Counted from the stretch's first letter, positions 34,685-44,173 are shown. The stretch: 64,000 nt of DNA from Aliiroseovarius sp. F20344 (GCF_023016155.1 NZ_JALKBG010000003.1:310001-374000); one strand, 5' to 3'. A program made the numbers and translations. Notes: generated by a model not told the origin, from the sequence alone.

Positions 34685-36262
34685 TCAGCTTTCGCCCTTT
34701 AACTCGTACAGTTTGAACCTTGGGTGTTGTTCAATTTGGCGATAACGGCTGTTAATAAATTCAAGCAACTCGGGAAACTGTTGAAGCTGTTCTTCAGACG
34801 ATCTGGGATTACCAGTTACCCAAGGTGTCGCATCTTGAGGCTGCACGACTATGCGAGTCGGAGGCGAGGCCTTCAATCGTCCAATAAGATCCTGATCATA
34901 TCGTCCATCGTGGTGGTTGACCATGAACGGCCAGGAATAAGGATATTTATAACGTGGTGGCGTTTCTACCAAGAAGTACAACATCGTCGCGTACCCCCAG
35001 ACAAAAAGCGTATCATCAGTCTTATGGTGTTCATTGAGCGTTTTGGCGAATTCGAGGGTCGCCAAAAGGTCAAAGTCCGAGGATGGGGCAATTCTGGCAA
35101 TATAAACCTCATCTGGACTGTCAGAAACGAACGCCATGATTCCAAGCTTGTTCAACTTTGCAGCCATGCTCGGCAGGTAAAGCGAAAGCAGCAGCATGGT
35201 GGCGATTGCGTATGACCGCTTCCGATTTTCCGCAAGATCAGCAAAGTAGTCGACCACCACCCCGATCAGCAGAGCATAGGCGGGTACCAGAGGAAGAAAA
35301 TGGTAGGAGAACCCTTTGCCTTGCGCTGCGCCAGATAACCAGCCGGCAGCAATCCACAAAACACATAGCACCAGCAGGGTGGACTTTTTGGATTTGATCC
35401 AGTCGGATATCGCACAGAGCAACCCGAAAAACACCACTACAAGTAAAAAGATCGAAGCCATTCCAGGCAGCAGGAAACCAATCAGTGCGCTCGGCGTATT
35501 CGAGCTTTTGTACCCAATATAGCTCATAATATACTGCTGGATTTCCGCGAAATCAGCCCAAGCGCCGAAGGAAATAAGGACACCGACCACCAGGGCAAGG
35601 GCAGATGCACCGCCAACAAAGCAGGCAAGAAAGTCATTTAGATAGAACCGTATCTGATCTTTCCCGATCAGAGTGGCAATCAACGGAACAAAGACAAGTA
35701 CTCCTGTGCCACCAATTGTGTACTTAAAGCAAAAAGCGATGCCGAGGATTGCTCCGGCTCCGAACATGGCGATCGAACGTGACCTTCCTTTCGAACGTGC
35801 CCAGCCTTTGAGCATAAGTAGGACGGCGGGAATAACCAAAAACCCTGCCCACCCATCCGTTTGTGAGTGCGACCAATAACCGAAGCTATAGTATAAAACA
35901 GAGAACCCAATGGCAGTCGCAAGGCCAAAGGCCGGCTTTCTGCCCAATTGCTTTGCAATCTCAACCAGTCCAAGAGCCGCAAGCGCCGCGGCGACCAGGT
36001 CCAACGCACGGATCGCCATCATACTGTGCCCGAAAACTGCTTGTGACAACCAATGCATGGCAGTCGTAAGCGGCGGCTTGATGTTGTAAACGTCCCGATA
36101 AGTCACAAGCCCTTCATCCAATGCGAATGCAATGGTGGCGTGAATTCCTTGGTCACGACCAAAAGGTTCGAAAAGTGTATAAGAGCCGACGAAAGGCACA
36201 ATGAACGCGGCGATTATCCGCACAGCCCACCAAGCTGACTGTCGTTCAATGTGATCTTGCAT
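34685..36262 (-). CDS. Membrane glycosyltransferase, GT39/ArnT-like
   Basis: This polytopic protein of about 525 residues has ten or more hydrophobic segments. The first periplasmic loop contains FGRDQGIHATIAFALDEGLVTYRDVYNIKPPL, where an acidic residue after a span is the catalytic-loop pattern of GT-C enzymes using lipid-linked sugars. A soluble C-terminal domain follows. The ATG at 36262 is preferred because the longer frame overlaps the divergent GT2 gene; the ribosome binding site (AGGTCA) is weak. It probably transfers a sugar from the polyprenyl phosphate made by the neighbouring GT2 onto LPS, a glycan or a protein. Acceptor unknown. Confidence 0.75.
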   Translation of the reverse strand: MQDHIERQSAWWAVRIIAAFIVPFVGSYTLFEPFGRDQGIHATIAFALDEGLVTYRDVYNIKPPLTTAMHWLSQAVFGHSMMAIRALDLVAAALAALGLVEIAKQLGRKPAFGLATAIGFSVLYYSFGYWSHSQTDGWAGFLVIPAVLLMLKGWARSKGRSRSIAMFGAGAILGIAFCFKYTIGGTGVLVFVPLIATLIGKDQIRFYLNDFLACFVGGASALALVVGVLISFGAWADFAEIQQYIMSYIGYKSSNTPSALIGFLLPGMASIFLLVVVFFGLLCAISDWIKSKKSTLLVLCVLWIAAGWLSGAAQGKGFSYHFLPLVPAYALLIGVVVDYFADLAENRKRSYAIATMLLLSLYLPSMAAKLNKLGIMAFVSDSPDEVYIARIAPSSDFDLLATLEFAKTLNEHHKTDDTLFVWGYATMLYFLVETPPRYKYPYSWPFMVNHHDGRYDQDLIGRLKASPPTRIVVQPQDATPWVTGNPRSSEEQLQQFPELLEFINSRYRQIEQHPRFKLYELKGES

Positions 36263-36347
36263 GGGCTGACCTGTTAAGAAAAAAACTTTATATTTTGATT
36301 TAATTGACCTTATAACCACTCCTATAGATCGAACAAGACTGGCCGGA

Positions 36348-37349
36348 ATGCGAAAAATGGATCTCACCTCAACGGCTACAGCTGTAGATTTTCAATCGAA
36401 TATCATCTCAGAGAATGCCAGTGTTTCAGTAGTTGTTCCGTTTCTTGACGAAATCGAGACACTCGAGAAGTTGTATGATCGTATTTACGCTGTTTTGGCG
36501 CCGATGGATCGTGACTGGGAATTGATCTTCGTGGACGATGGCAGCACCGATGGCGGCACGGACGTCGCCGCTGCTTTGGCGAAAAGCAAAGAGCACGTAA
36601 GGCTCGTTCGATTTACAAGGAACTTTGGTAAAGCATCCGCTTTGTCCGCAGGAATTGCGCAAGCACAAGGCGACATCATCGTCACTATGGATGCCGATCT
36701 TCAAGACGACCCCAAAGAGATCCCCCGTTTCCTGGAGCGAATCTCCGAAAACTACGACGTGGTTTCAGGATGGAAGCAGACGCGCCATGATCCGCTGGGG
36801 AAAACACTTCCTTCTCGGGTGTTTAACCGCATGACTGCCAAAATGTTCGATATCGACATTCATGACATCAACTGCGGATTTAAGGCCTATACCCGGCGCG
36901 CGGCAAAACGTCTGAACCTTTACGGAGAACTTCACCGTTTCACCCCCGCCCTTTTGCACGCCGTTGGCTTTAACTGCACCGAAATCGTAGTTGAGCACCA
37001 TGCCCGAGAACATGGTCAGTCGAAGTATGGCATGATGCGAATGGTTAAGGGCTTTCTTGATCTGAGCACCGTGAAACTTTTGACGCGGTATCAATCGCGC
37101 CCCCTTCATTTCTTTGCAATGATAGGCCTTCCGCTTTTGCTGATCGGTCTAAGTTTCATTGCTTATCTGAGTGTCCTGTGGCTGCTCGGAATGGGACCAA
37201 TTGGGACGCGCCCGCTGTTGTTCATTGGCATCTTGTTTACCGTCACTGGAACCCAAATATTGGGCGTCGGACTTGTGGCGGAGCTCTTACAAGCGTCGGG
37301 CCTGCGTGAACGCGATAAATATGTCATCGATGAAGTCATCGAGTCTTGA
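36348..37349 (+). CDS. GT2 polyprenyl-phosphate glycosyltransferase (GtrB/ArnC/DPM-like)
   Basis: This enzyme should move a sugar from a nucleotide donor to undecaprenyl phosphate. The GT-A domain occupies about residues 25-245: VSVVVPFLDEIETLEKLYDRI, the DDGSTDGG motif, RNFGKASALSAGIAQAQGDIIVTMDADLQDDPKEI (catalytic DAD/DLQDDP) and the acceptor region HEHGQSKYG-like motif near 220. Two C-terminal membrane helices follow, as in GtrB and ArnC. The start may instead be the ATG three codons later. It is divergent from the GT39-like gene, which is the expected user of its product. Confidence 0.88.
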   Translation: MRKMDLTSTATAVDFQSNIISENASVSVVVPFLDEIETLEKLYDRIYAVLAPMDRDWELIFVDDGSTDGGTDVAAALAKSKEHVRLVRFTRNFGKASALSAGIAQAQGDIIVTMDADLQDDPKEIPRFLERISENYDVVSGWKQTRHDPLGKTLPSRVFNRMTAKMFDIDIHDINCGFKAYTRRAAKRLNLYGELHRFTPALLHAVGFNCTEIVVEHHAREHGQSKYGMMRMVKGFLDLSTVKLLTRYQSRPLHFFAMIGLPLLLIGLSFIAYLSVLWLLGMGPIGTRPLLFIGILFTVTGTQILGVGLVAELLQASGLRERDKYVIDEVIES

Positions 37350-37371
37350 TCAATAGTAGCAGGGTACCCTC

Positions 37372-38070
37372 GTGAAAAACGCCGTCCGTATCGTCTATGT
37401 GAAGATCATGCGATTGCTACGCATCCTGCTTTCTTCATTGGGAGTAACACGCTGGTTAGAGCGGCGCGACGGGCGGTGGGCCAAGTGGTTTAGATCCCTA
37501 TTGGCGATCTATGATATCGACGACATGGTACATCTTGATATCCCGTGGTGGAGTTTTGATGCGATTGACGCCGTGGATAAGAAACTGTCTCAAACCCAGA
37601 ATGCACGCGTGTTTGAATGGGGCTCTGGGGCCAGTACTGTCTGGTTGGCTAAGCGTGCGGGTGAAGTGATCTCGGTTGAACACGATCCCAGCTGGGCAGA
37701 AATTGTTAAACCTCGGCTTGAGCCATTCGATCATGTCCGTACGATCCAAGTACCGTCGCGGCCAAAAGGAGCGATTCCGTCTGGCAAGTTCGGCTTCGAA
37801 GGTCAGTATTTTGACGACTATGTTGCTGCGATAAACAACGTGGAAGGCGACTTTGATCTCATCGTGATTGACGGCCGAGCACGCGAAGCTTGCCTACAAG
37901 TTGCAATCAACCGACTGAAGCCTGGCGGGCACATCCTGTTCGATGATTTTAAACGCCGTCGCTATCAGGACGCCGTTTCTGCTTTGGGATTGAAAGCTGT
38001 TTCGCTTGATGGCTTAGCGGCCTGTCTTCCATTGCCCGACAGCACAGCACTCATATCTCAAGACGATTGA
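37372..38070 (+). CDS. Class I SAM methyltransferase-like protein
   Basis: The 232-residue protein begins with GTG and a basic, hydrophobic N-terminus. The central part has a Rossmann-type nucleotide motif (VFEWGSGASTVWLA), an acidic second-strand residue (VISVEHDPSW) and DLIVIDGRAREACLQVAINRLKPGGHILFDDF, which together resemble SAM-dependent methyltransferases. It follows the GT2 gene by 22 bp, so it may modify the sugar or its lipid carrier. The family is not one I can name, and catalytic function is inferred only from the fold pattern. Confidence 0.6.
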   Translation: MKNAVRIVYVKIMRLLRILLSSLGVTRWLERRDGRWAKWFRSLLAIYDIDDMVHLDIPWWSFDAIDAVDKKLSQTQNARVFEWGSGASTVWLAKRAGEVISVEHDPSWAEIVKPRLEPFDHVRTIQVPSRPKGAIPSGKFGFEGQYFDDYVAAINNVEGDFDLIVIDGRAREACLQVAINRLKPGGHILFDDFKRRRYQDAVSALGLKAVSLDGLAACLPLPDSTALISQDD

Positions 38071-38357
38071 TCCTGCCGCTCTCGCTTCTCGCGGCTTCGT
38101 ATCAAGTGGATATTGTATAGCATCAAAAGCAGTGTTGCGCCCATCACCAATGAAATCGACACTGACCCGATCCGGATACCTTCGAAAGTAAGAAGTGCCG
38201 ACGCCAGAGCACGAAGGGTGAAAAAGCTCTTAGATACAACGGCCTGATCTGCTTTGCGCGATTGCCAAGCTTGCAACAGCCAGGACCCAAAGAAAACTGC
38301 ACCCCCAATCAGGCCCACTGCTTCATTGGCTAAAAAACTATTCACGTCCATCTTCAA
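38058..38357 (-). CDS. Small membrane protein resembling the lipid A biosynthesis N-terminal (LAB_N) domain
   Basis: The 99 residues contain two to three hydrophobic segments and follow the LAB_N pattern: GAVFFGSWLLQAWQSRKADQAVVSKSFFTLRAL, compared with the usual F-x2-R-x3-QW-x2-S-x12-FW layout, then a second span and a final span before a basic tail. LAB_N proteins often accompany GT2 and GT39 genes in lipid-linked sugar cassettes, matching this neighbourhood. The usual Arg is not conserved, so the match is partial. Its end overlaps the convergent methyltransferase-like gene by 13 bp. Confidence 0.6.
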   Translation of the reverse strand: MKMDVNSFLANEAVGLIGGAVFFGSWLLQAWQSRKADQAVVSKSFFTLRALASALLTFEGIRIGSVSISLVMGATLLLMLYNIHLIRSREKRERQDQSS

Positions 38358-38932
38358 TTGTTCCTAACCTCATAGTAGCAGCGTCACTCTTTCCGGCTCC
38401 GGTTGCACACGAAAATTGGCCGCGTTCTTTAGCTTTTCCCCACCAGTAATTGATAAAACCCGTTCTTAATAGGGCTTTCTCGGAAGACGTTATGTGCCAT
38501 TTGTTGACCCTCCTCAGCTTTGCGCAATGCAAATAAGATGAGGCGTCGCAAGTGGAATGAGAGCTTCTTCACTCGGCTAAATGAACACCTCGATCCGAAT
38601 TCCCCCACCTCAAGCTCTTAACGCCCAGCAGCGCGTGAAATATGTCGTGATTTCTCTGCGCGGGTGTTGCGTAGAGGTAAGACCCTAGCCTTCAAAACTC
38701 ATGACATATCGTTCCTTGAGTTACCTGCATCTGCAAAGCCATTCTTTTTGTTGGTGAAATTCTTGCAGGGATAATCCCTGAGTTTCATTTCAGTACCTAC
38801 AAAAAACCGACGATTTAGCTCATGCAAAACGTACAGAGACTTTTCTCGCAAGCGGCCCCAGTCCAAAACTGGAACCAAAAGTCGACGTGAGAATGCTCTT
38901 AAAGACTGATTGCCGTAAAGCGGATGCAAATA
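38358..38932. other. Intergenic region with low coding potential
   Basis: About 575 bp that looks less GC-rich than the flanking operons. Two short open frames on the reverse strand (38338-38532 and 38699-38929) show no family features and are not called. Its one recognisable element is the truncated tRNA-Gly copy at 38619-38705. Confidence 0.5.
38619..38705 (+). pseudogene. Truncated tRNA-Gly copy with its upstream sequence
   Basis: By hand alignment this 87-bp stretch matches 53667-53753 without gaps at about 73 of 87 positions. It covers some 41 bp upstream of the tRNA plus the acceptor 5' strand, the D arm and the anticodon arm. Similarity stops right after the anticodon stem, so the T arm and 3' acceptor are missing. 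The anticodon stem no longer pairs and the loop reads CTTCAAA instead of CTTCCAA. It cannot be a working tRNA. Both copies point the same way and bracket the galactoside gene block. Confidence 0.85.
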
Positions 38933-39913
38933 TTAATCCAAGCGATCAAATGTAAATATAGATTTCGTGTGCATGGGCTCGCCCGGTTCAAGCGTACACT
39001 GGCCGAACCAAGGCTGGTTCGGCGCATCAATCCAACAATGCGGTTCAAGCGCAAGTCCCGCGCGAGGACCATAGCTGACGCCGATCAATCCATCACCTCG
39101 GATTGCAAGCCCGCTTCCGTCGTAAACCTGAAGCCCCGGCGCGGTCGAACGAAGTTCCATCGCAGCCCCCGGCGCGTAGACCCGTGCCATTTGCTGCAAA
39201 GGTCCAGAGGCATCGCGAAAACAGAAATGGTGGTCGAGCCCGATGGGCACGGCTCTGGGTCCGGTGAAGTCAAAACCAAGTGTTTCGGCGTTGATTGGTC
39301 CTGAAACAGGGATGCCTTTGTCTGTGGGAATGACTTGATCACTGTCGATCTGCAGGCAGTGACCCCCAATATCTGCCTTTCCATCGAGGTTGAAATAGAA
39401 ATGCGGAGCCGGATTACACACTGTAGAGGCATCCGAACACGCCGTCACCTCGACCTGCAAGCTGGCACCTTGCAGCCGGTAGGTCACCGTCAAGTCCAGA
39501 CGACCTGGAAACCCCATATGGCCGTCGGGCAAGGCATGCCCCAATGTGACATGTGCAGGCCCACGATCAAGAACGTCCCAGTTTCGGTGGCTGCACCCGT
39601 CGCGCCCACCATGAAGTGTGGTAATGCCCTGTTCATTCTTGTCCAGCTCGTGAAGGGTGCCGTTGACGGTAATCTGACCGCCTGAAATCCGGTTCGCCAC
39701 GCGTCCGACAATCACTCCAAGATAGGCAGGATTGGATAAGTAGTTCAGCGGATTGGCATACCCGAGTACAAGCGGGGAGTGGTGCCCTTCAAGACGCAGA
39801 TCCTGCAAACCCGCACCGAAGCTCAGCACCTTGGCGCACAGTTGATCAGATCGAAGCTCCACCGCGAGTAACGGACTGCCATCCGGCAGGGTGGTGACCT
39901 GCGTAACTGTCAT
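38933..39913 (-). CDS. galM: Aldose 1-epimerase (galactose mutarotase-like)
   Basis: It interconverts alpha and beta anomers of galactose so that the dehydrogenase receives its proper form. In 326 residues it shows GVIVGRVANRISGG, the first histidine region TTLHGGRDGCSHRNWDV, the second histidine region CNPAPHFYFNLDG, and the catalytic Glu in LALEPHCWIDAPNQPWF. The start overlaps the stop of the GH42 gene (ATGA). It is the last gene of the galactoside operon. Confidence 0.88.
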   Translation of the reverse strand: MTVTQVTTLPDGSPLLAVELRSDQLCAKVLSFGAGLQDLRLEGHHSPLVLGYANPLNYLSNPAYLGVIVGRVANRISGGQITVNGTLHELDKNEQGITTLHGGRDGCSHRNWDVLDRGPAHVTLGHALPDGHMGFPGRLDLTVTYRLQGASLQVEVTACSDASTVCNPAPHFYFNLDGKADIGGHCLQIDSDQVIPTDKGIPVSGPINAETLGFDFTGPRAVPIGLDHHFCFRDASGPLQQMARVYAPGAAMELRSTAPGLQVYDGSGLAIRGDGLIGVSYGPRAGLALEPHCWIDAPNQPWFGQCTLEPGEPMHTKSIFTFDRLD

Positions 39914-41811
39914 AACTTGCGGCGTGCGATACCAGCCGGGGGAAGCACTCCGGCAGGGGTTTCAACCACCTTGCTGGTGTGGTTGAACCAGAACTCTTCG
40001 GTTGCGGTGCGGCGGGTGCGGATGCCTTCGGGCAGGGCGCGGATTTCCAGACCCGAACGCTCTCCTAGCAGCCCTACAAGCCGGTCCATTCCGTCCTCAT
40101 CCAACCACGCCCCGCAATAGCTCTGCCCAGCCGCGCCCATTAACACAGGCGCGCCCGCGTCGGTCTGCATCAAAACGGGCGCTGTACCTTCCAGCTCTTC
40201 CACATACCCTGACACAGCCCCACCACCATCAAGCGAGATTGGCATATCGGGACGAAGGCTTTCCAGACGGGCCACAGTCACGTCCAGCCCTTCGATTGCT
40301 GGGGGCAGCGGAATGGGGATCTTGAACCCAGCGTCCCGCGCCCCTGTACGGGGGCCATAGCAGACATGGCCTTCGGCTATGGCGAGCGCAGCGCGCAATC
40401 CACCGGTCAGATGCATCAATCCCGGCGCCATGATCAGCTTGTAGCCTTCGAAATCCTTACAATTGGGCGCGACGATATCGACCGTTAGTCCTGCGCGGCG
40501 CAGCGCTTTGTAGTGGTCAAACACCAGCCCGAAATAGCTCAACCCCGTACCATGTGGTTGCGTGGCCCATGCCCAGTCAGAATCATAATCAAAGACAAGC
40601 GCGACCGGGGCTTGTGCGGGCTGGACGTTGGGCGCATCGGCAAGCTCACGGGCAACTTCTTGCGCTTCGGCCATAGCAGGCGCGTCTTTGCTGTCAGGGC
40701 GCAGCATTCCCGCATGCAATTGCTCCTGCGCGAACGAGGCCTGACGCCAGCGGAAGTAACACACGGCCTCGGCCCCGTGGGCGAAGGCCTCCCACGTCCA
40801 AAGACGGACCATGCCGGGCAGAGGCGACGGGTTATAGGGTGCCCAGTTCACCGGGCCGGGCTGCTGCTCCATCACCCACCAACGTCCGCGCCCAACAGCG
40901 CGGTAGAGGTCGTGGTGGAAGGCCTGAAAATCAGGATCACCTTGACGGGCATAGGCGCGTTGGCGGGCAGCGTCGGCCCCGACACGGTCTTCCAGAAAGC
41001 CCAAGGGATAGCTGTCCCATGTGGCGATATCCAAGTCCTCGCCCACCTTGTAATGGTCGAAATCCGTAATGCGTCCCATGTAGTTGTGCGAGATTGGAGC
41101 GTCGGAACGCTCCTTGATCTCGCACACCTGCACTTTGTTGAACGCCACCACCATATCCGAGCTATACCGCCGGAAGTCCTGCACATGGGCGGGATTGGGC
41201 TCGGTCACGGTCAGGTTTGGCAGGTCGACCTCATCAAAGCTGCGATACTCCATCGACCAGAAAATGTTGCCCCATGCCCGGTTCAAGGCGTCGACGGATT
41301 GGTATCGCTGTGCCAACCAATCGCGAAACCCGTCGCGGGCGGACTCGGAGTAGGAAATCGTCGTATCATGGCACCCGTATTCATTGTCGGTCTGCCATGC
41401 AGCCACATTGGGGTTCCGCCCATAGCGTTCAGCCATTAGGCGAGTGATGCGGCGGCTTTCCTCACGATAGCCCAAATGGCTGAAGCAATAGTGCCGGCGC
41501 GAGCCGAATTTGCGCGGATTACCGTCTGCATCGACGGCCAGCATGGCCGGGTGCTTGTCGATCATCCAGCGCGGAGGTGTTGCAGTAGGTGTGCCCAACA
41601 CGACTTTCAAACCAGCCTTGCCCAACACCTCAATGGCGCTATCTAGCCAATCCCAGTGCAAATCGCCGGGGGTGGGCTCGAGCCGCGACCACGAGAACTC
41701 TCCGATCCGGACCCATGTCAGACCCGCACGGACCATGCGGGCAGCATCATCCTCCCACATGTCTTCGGGCCAATGTTCTGGGTAGTAGCAGGTGCCAAGC
41801 GTGCGTTTCAT
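39910..41811 (-). CDS. Beta-galactosidase, glycoside hydrolase family 42
   Basis: It hydrolyses terminal beta-D-galactosides. The ATG at 41811 gives 633 residues beginning MKRTLGTCYYPEHWPEDMWEDD, a typical GH42 opening. The acid/base Glu is E144 in WQTDNEYG and the nucleophile is E315 in WWVMEQQPGP. A conserved Cys-type metal cluster is not obvious. No signal peptide is present, so the substrate must be imported first by the adjacent sugar ABC transporter. The longer open frame upstream would overlap the lactonase gene. Confidence 0.92.
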   Translation of the reverse strand: MKRTLGTCYYPEHWPEDMWEDDAARMVRAGLTWVRIGEFSWSRLEPTPGDLHWDWLDSAIEVLGKAGLKVVLGTPTATPPRWMIDKHPAMLAVDADGNPRKFGSRRHYCFSHLGYREESRRITRLMAERYGRNPNVAAWQTDNEYGCHDTTISYSESARDGFRDWLAQRYQSVDALNRAWGNIFWSMEYRSFDEVDLPNLTVTEPNPAHVQDFRRYSSDMVVAFNKVQVCEIKERSDAPISHNYMGRITDFDHYKVGEDLDIATWDSYPLGFLEDRVGADAARQRAYARQGDPDFQAFHHDLYRAVGRGRWWVMEQQPGPVNWAPYNPSPLPGMVRLWTWEAFAHGAEAVCYFRWRQASFAQEQLHAGMLRPDSKDAPAMAEAQEVARELADAPNVQPAQAPVALVFDYDSDWAWATQPHGTGLSYFGLVFDHYKALRRAGLTVDIVAPNCKDFEGYKLIMAPGLMHLTGGLRAALAIAEGHVCYGPRTGARDAGFKIPIPLPPAIEGLDVTVARLESLRPDMPISLDGGGAVSGYVEELEGTAPVLMQTDAGAPVLMGAAGQSYCGAWLDEDGMDRLVGLLGERSGLEIRALPEGIRTRRTATEEFWFNHTSKVVETPAGVLPPAGIARRKL

Positions 41812-41818
41812 TTGCGCC

Positions 41819-42664
41819 TCAGAGAATGACCCGGTGTTCGGGTTGTCCAGTCGTATTGGTTTCGATGGCAAATGTCTTGCCCGCCATGTCGTCGCCTGAC
41901 AACCCATCAGCGGCGGTGGTCACGAACAAGGTGCTCAGATCAGCCCCACCAAAGCAAGGGCAGGAGGCTTGGGGCGTAGGCACCGAGCGGGCTTCGATCA
42001 GCGACCCATCGGGAGCATAACAGGCAACGCGTGACGCGCCCCATTGAGCGTTCCAGAAATTTCCACGGGCGTCGATCACTGCGCCGTCCGCGCCAAAATC
42101 CTGATCACGCAAGTCCAGATAGACCTGCGGATCACCTTTCGGCCAGCCGTCGGCATCCAAGGCCTGCTGCATCACCCGCCCGTCCTTAGTGTCGGTGAAG
42201 TAAGCCATCCCGCCATCCGGACTGAAACAGATCGCATTCGATATGGTGATCTTACCAAAAAGCCTACGAAGCTCTCCGCGATAGTAACGATAGATCGCCC
42301 CTGCACCCTGTTCAGCATTGTAGCCCATGGTTCCGATCCAAAATCCACCCTGTGGATCTGCACGCCCGTCGTTCGAGCGCGTGACGGGATTGTCGGCTTC
42401 AAGTTCAGTCAGCTTTTCGCGCTTGCCGGTCTTGATCTCAAACCGCCACAGCGCGTTGGCGCTGGCCATTATCAGCTTGTCGTGATCGACCCAACCGGCG
42501 GCCGACACGCAATCGTCGAACGCCCACACCTGTTCATCCTGACCCCGACGCGTCAGAAGCTTCTTGCCAAGAATGTCGAACCAAAAGAACTGGGCGCGCT
42601 CTGGATGCCAGAACGCGCCTTCGCCAAGCGTGCAGATCGTGTGGGAAAACACACGCGCCGTCAT
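41819..42664 (-). CDS. SMP-30/gluconolactonase-family lactonase (probable galactonolactonase)
   Basis: This six-bladed beta-propeller enzyme opens aldonolactones. The metal ligands are recognisable: E15 in LGEGAFWHP, the Asn in VTRSNDGRADPQGGFWIGTMG, and the Asp in FGADGAVIDARGNFW. The 281 residues are normal. In this operon it would hydrolyse galactono-lactone produced by the SDR dehydrogenase to galactonate. The start overlaps the stop of the aldolase gene by 4 bp. Confidence 0.87.
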   Translation of the reverse strand: MTARVFSHTICTLGEGAFWHPERAQFFWFDILGKKLLTRRGQDEQVWAFDDCVSAAGWVDHDKLIMASANALWRFEIKTGKREKLTELEADNPVTRSNDGRADPQGGFWIGTMGYNAEQGAGAIYRYYRGELRRLFGKITISNAICFSPDGGMAYFTDTKDGRVMQQALDADGWPKGDPQVYLDLRDQDFGADGAVIDARGNFWNAQWGASRVACYAPDGSLIEARSVPTPQASCPCFGGADLSTLFVTTAADGLSGDDMAGKTFAIETNTTGQPEHRVIL

Positions 42665-43266
42665 GAGACTGCCGCGTCATAGGATGTCACGATTTCAGCG
42701 GCCAGCGTCCCAACTTCTTCGGCAGAGAACCCCGGTTTGTAGATGTTAGAGCCCAGACCGAAACCAGTGATGCCAGCGCTCAGCCAGTCAGCAAAATCCG
42801 CAGGGCCTACCCCTCCAACCGCATAGGTGTTGGTGTCCTTGGGCAGAACGGCCGAGAGCGCTTTGAACCCGTCCAGTCCCAGCTTGAAGGCCGGGAAGAA
42901 CTTCAGGCCGTCCGCACCAGAGCGCAAGGCTGAAAACGCCTCGGTCGGGGTCAGAACACCGGGATAGGACAGCATGCCATGCGCCTTGGTCGCCCCAATC
43001 ACGTCGGGGTTTGCATCGGGCGAAACAACCATCTGCGCGCCGATTGATGCCAGCCGTTCGACCGAGGTCACGTCCAGCACGGTGCCCGCCCCCAAAAGCG
43101 CCCGGTCGCCCGCTGCCTGTACCATGCGCTCGATGCTGTTGAACGGGTCGGGCGAGTTCAACGGGACTTCGATCTTAGTGATGCCCGCATCGATAAGCGC
43201 ATCTAGAATATCGACAGCTTCATCCGGCTCGATACCGCGCAAAATGGCGATTATTTCGCGGCTCAT
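42661..43266 (-). CDS. dgoA: 2-dehydro-3-deoxy-6-phosphogalactonate aldolase
   Basis: It cleaves KDPGal to pyruvate and glyceraldehyde 3-phosphate, the last step of the De Ley-Doudoroff route. This class I aldolase of the KDPG/KDPGal family has 201 residues, E33 in ITKIEVPLNSP, and the Schiff-base lysine K122 in GADGLKFFPA. The 89-residue spacing is close to that of E. coli KDPG aldolase (E45/K133). The KDPGal reading is favoured over KDPG by the neighbouring DgoK-type kinase. It overlaps both neighbours. Confidence 0.9.
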   Translation of the reverse strand: MSREIIAILRGIEPDEAVDILDALIDAGITKIEVPLNSPDPFNSIERMVQAAGDRALLGAGTVLDVTSVERLASIGAQMVVSPDANPDVIGATKAHGMLSYPGVLTPTEAFSALRSGADGLKFFPAFKLGLDGFKALSAVLPKDTNTYAVGGVGPADFADWLSAGITGFGLGSNIYKPGFSAEEVGTLAAEIVTSYDAAVS

Positions 43267-44168
43267 GTCTGTGCCTCTTTTGCTTTTTCATAGGCGGCGG
43301 TCAGCCCAGCCAGCGTCATATTTTCAGCATCCACGCAGCGCACCATCGCGCCTTGGCTGTTCAACGCAGTTTCATAGGCACGGGCCACGGATCCTTCGCC
43401 CAGAATGATCACTTGCTGCCCCAGCCAATAGGGTTTGGCCGCGGCCAGTTCCGCCCCAATTAGCAGAGCGGACATGCGCGCTTTGGCCTTTGCCGCAGAC
43501 AGATCGTTCAGCAACCCTTCAGCCCGAAGCGAAAAGAGCTTCGCGGCAAGGTCAGCCGGGCGTGACATGGTATCCGCCAGCGCGTCGATGAACGCCGCTT
43601 CATCCCAGCCGTCGGTATCGACAGAATGGCGCAGCACAGATTGCGACGACAGCAATGCGAAAATCTCGCCCGTCATGAACGTGCGGAAACTGACGATCTC
43701 ACCGGCGCTGATATGCACCCATTTGTTGTGGGTGCCGGGCAGACACAGGATGCCGTCGAAATCTGGTTCCGAGGCAAGAAAGCCCGCGATCTGCGTTTCT
43801 TCTCCACGCATCACATCAGCAGGGCTGGACTGTTTCACGCCGGGCAGAATGCGGACGTCCCAACGCTTCGAAGCAACAAGGGTGGCAGCTTCGCTACCGG
43901 GCGGAGCGCAAGGCACGGCAACATAGGGGGCTTCGGCCCAGCCTTGGCGCGATCCGGCCATACCGCAGACAATCACGGGCAACCGCGCGTCAGATGCCAA
44001 ATCAGACAAAAGATCATTCAGTACCGGTTCAAACTGATCCCGAGACAGACCGCCCATGCCCTTGTCGCTGTCACGACGATCCAGCACAGTGCCGTCATTC
44101 AGCCTGAGCCACGCCCGCATATGCGTCGTTCCCCAATCTACGGCGATCCAGTCTGGTGTCTGTCCCAT
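43263..44168 (-). CDS. dgoK: 2-dehydro-3-deoxygalactonokinase
   Basis: It phosphorylates 2-keto-3-deoxygalactonate with ATP. The N-terminus IAVDWGTTHMRAWLRLNDGTVL is the DgoK phosphate-binding loop, and GILCLPGTHNKWVHISAGEIVSFRTFMTGEIF is diagnostic. The ATG at 44168 (301 residues) is well spaced from AGGA. The ATG at 44177, which overlaps the SDR stop, is possible but nearly abuts that site. The frame is open a further 65 codons upstream, inside the SDR gene, which I reject. Confidence 0.92.
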   Translation of the reverse strand: MGQTPDWIAVDWGTTHMRAWLRLNDGTVLDRRDSDKGMGGLSRDQFEPVLNDLLSDLASDARLPVIVCGMAGSRQGWAEAPYVAVPCAPPGSEAATLVASKRWDVRILPGVKQSSPADVMRGEETQIAGFLASEPDFDGILCLPGTHNKWVHISAGEIVSFRTFMTGEIFALLSSQSVLRHSVDTDGWDEAAFIDALADTMSRPADLAAKLFSLRAEGLLNDLSAAKAKARMSALLIGAELAAAKPYWLGQQVIILGEGSVARAYETALNSQGAMVRCVDAENMTLAGLTAAYEKAKEAQT

Positions 44169-44173
44169 AGGCT

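Noticed and set aside
38338-38532. 64-codon open frame on the reverse strand
   Set aside because: It overlaps the better supported LAB_N-like gene, has unusual composition and no family resemblance.
38699-38929. 76-codon open frame on the reverse strand
   Set aside because: No ribosome binding site or domain pattern; it runs into the truncated tRNA copy, in a region with low coding potential.
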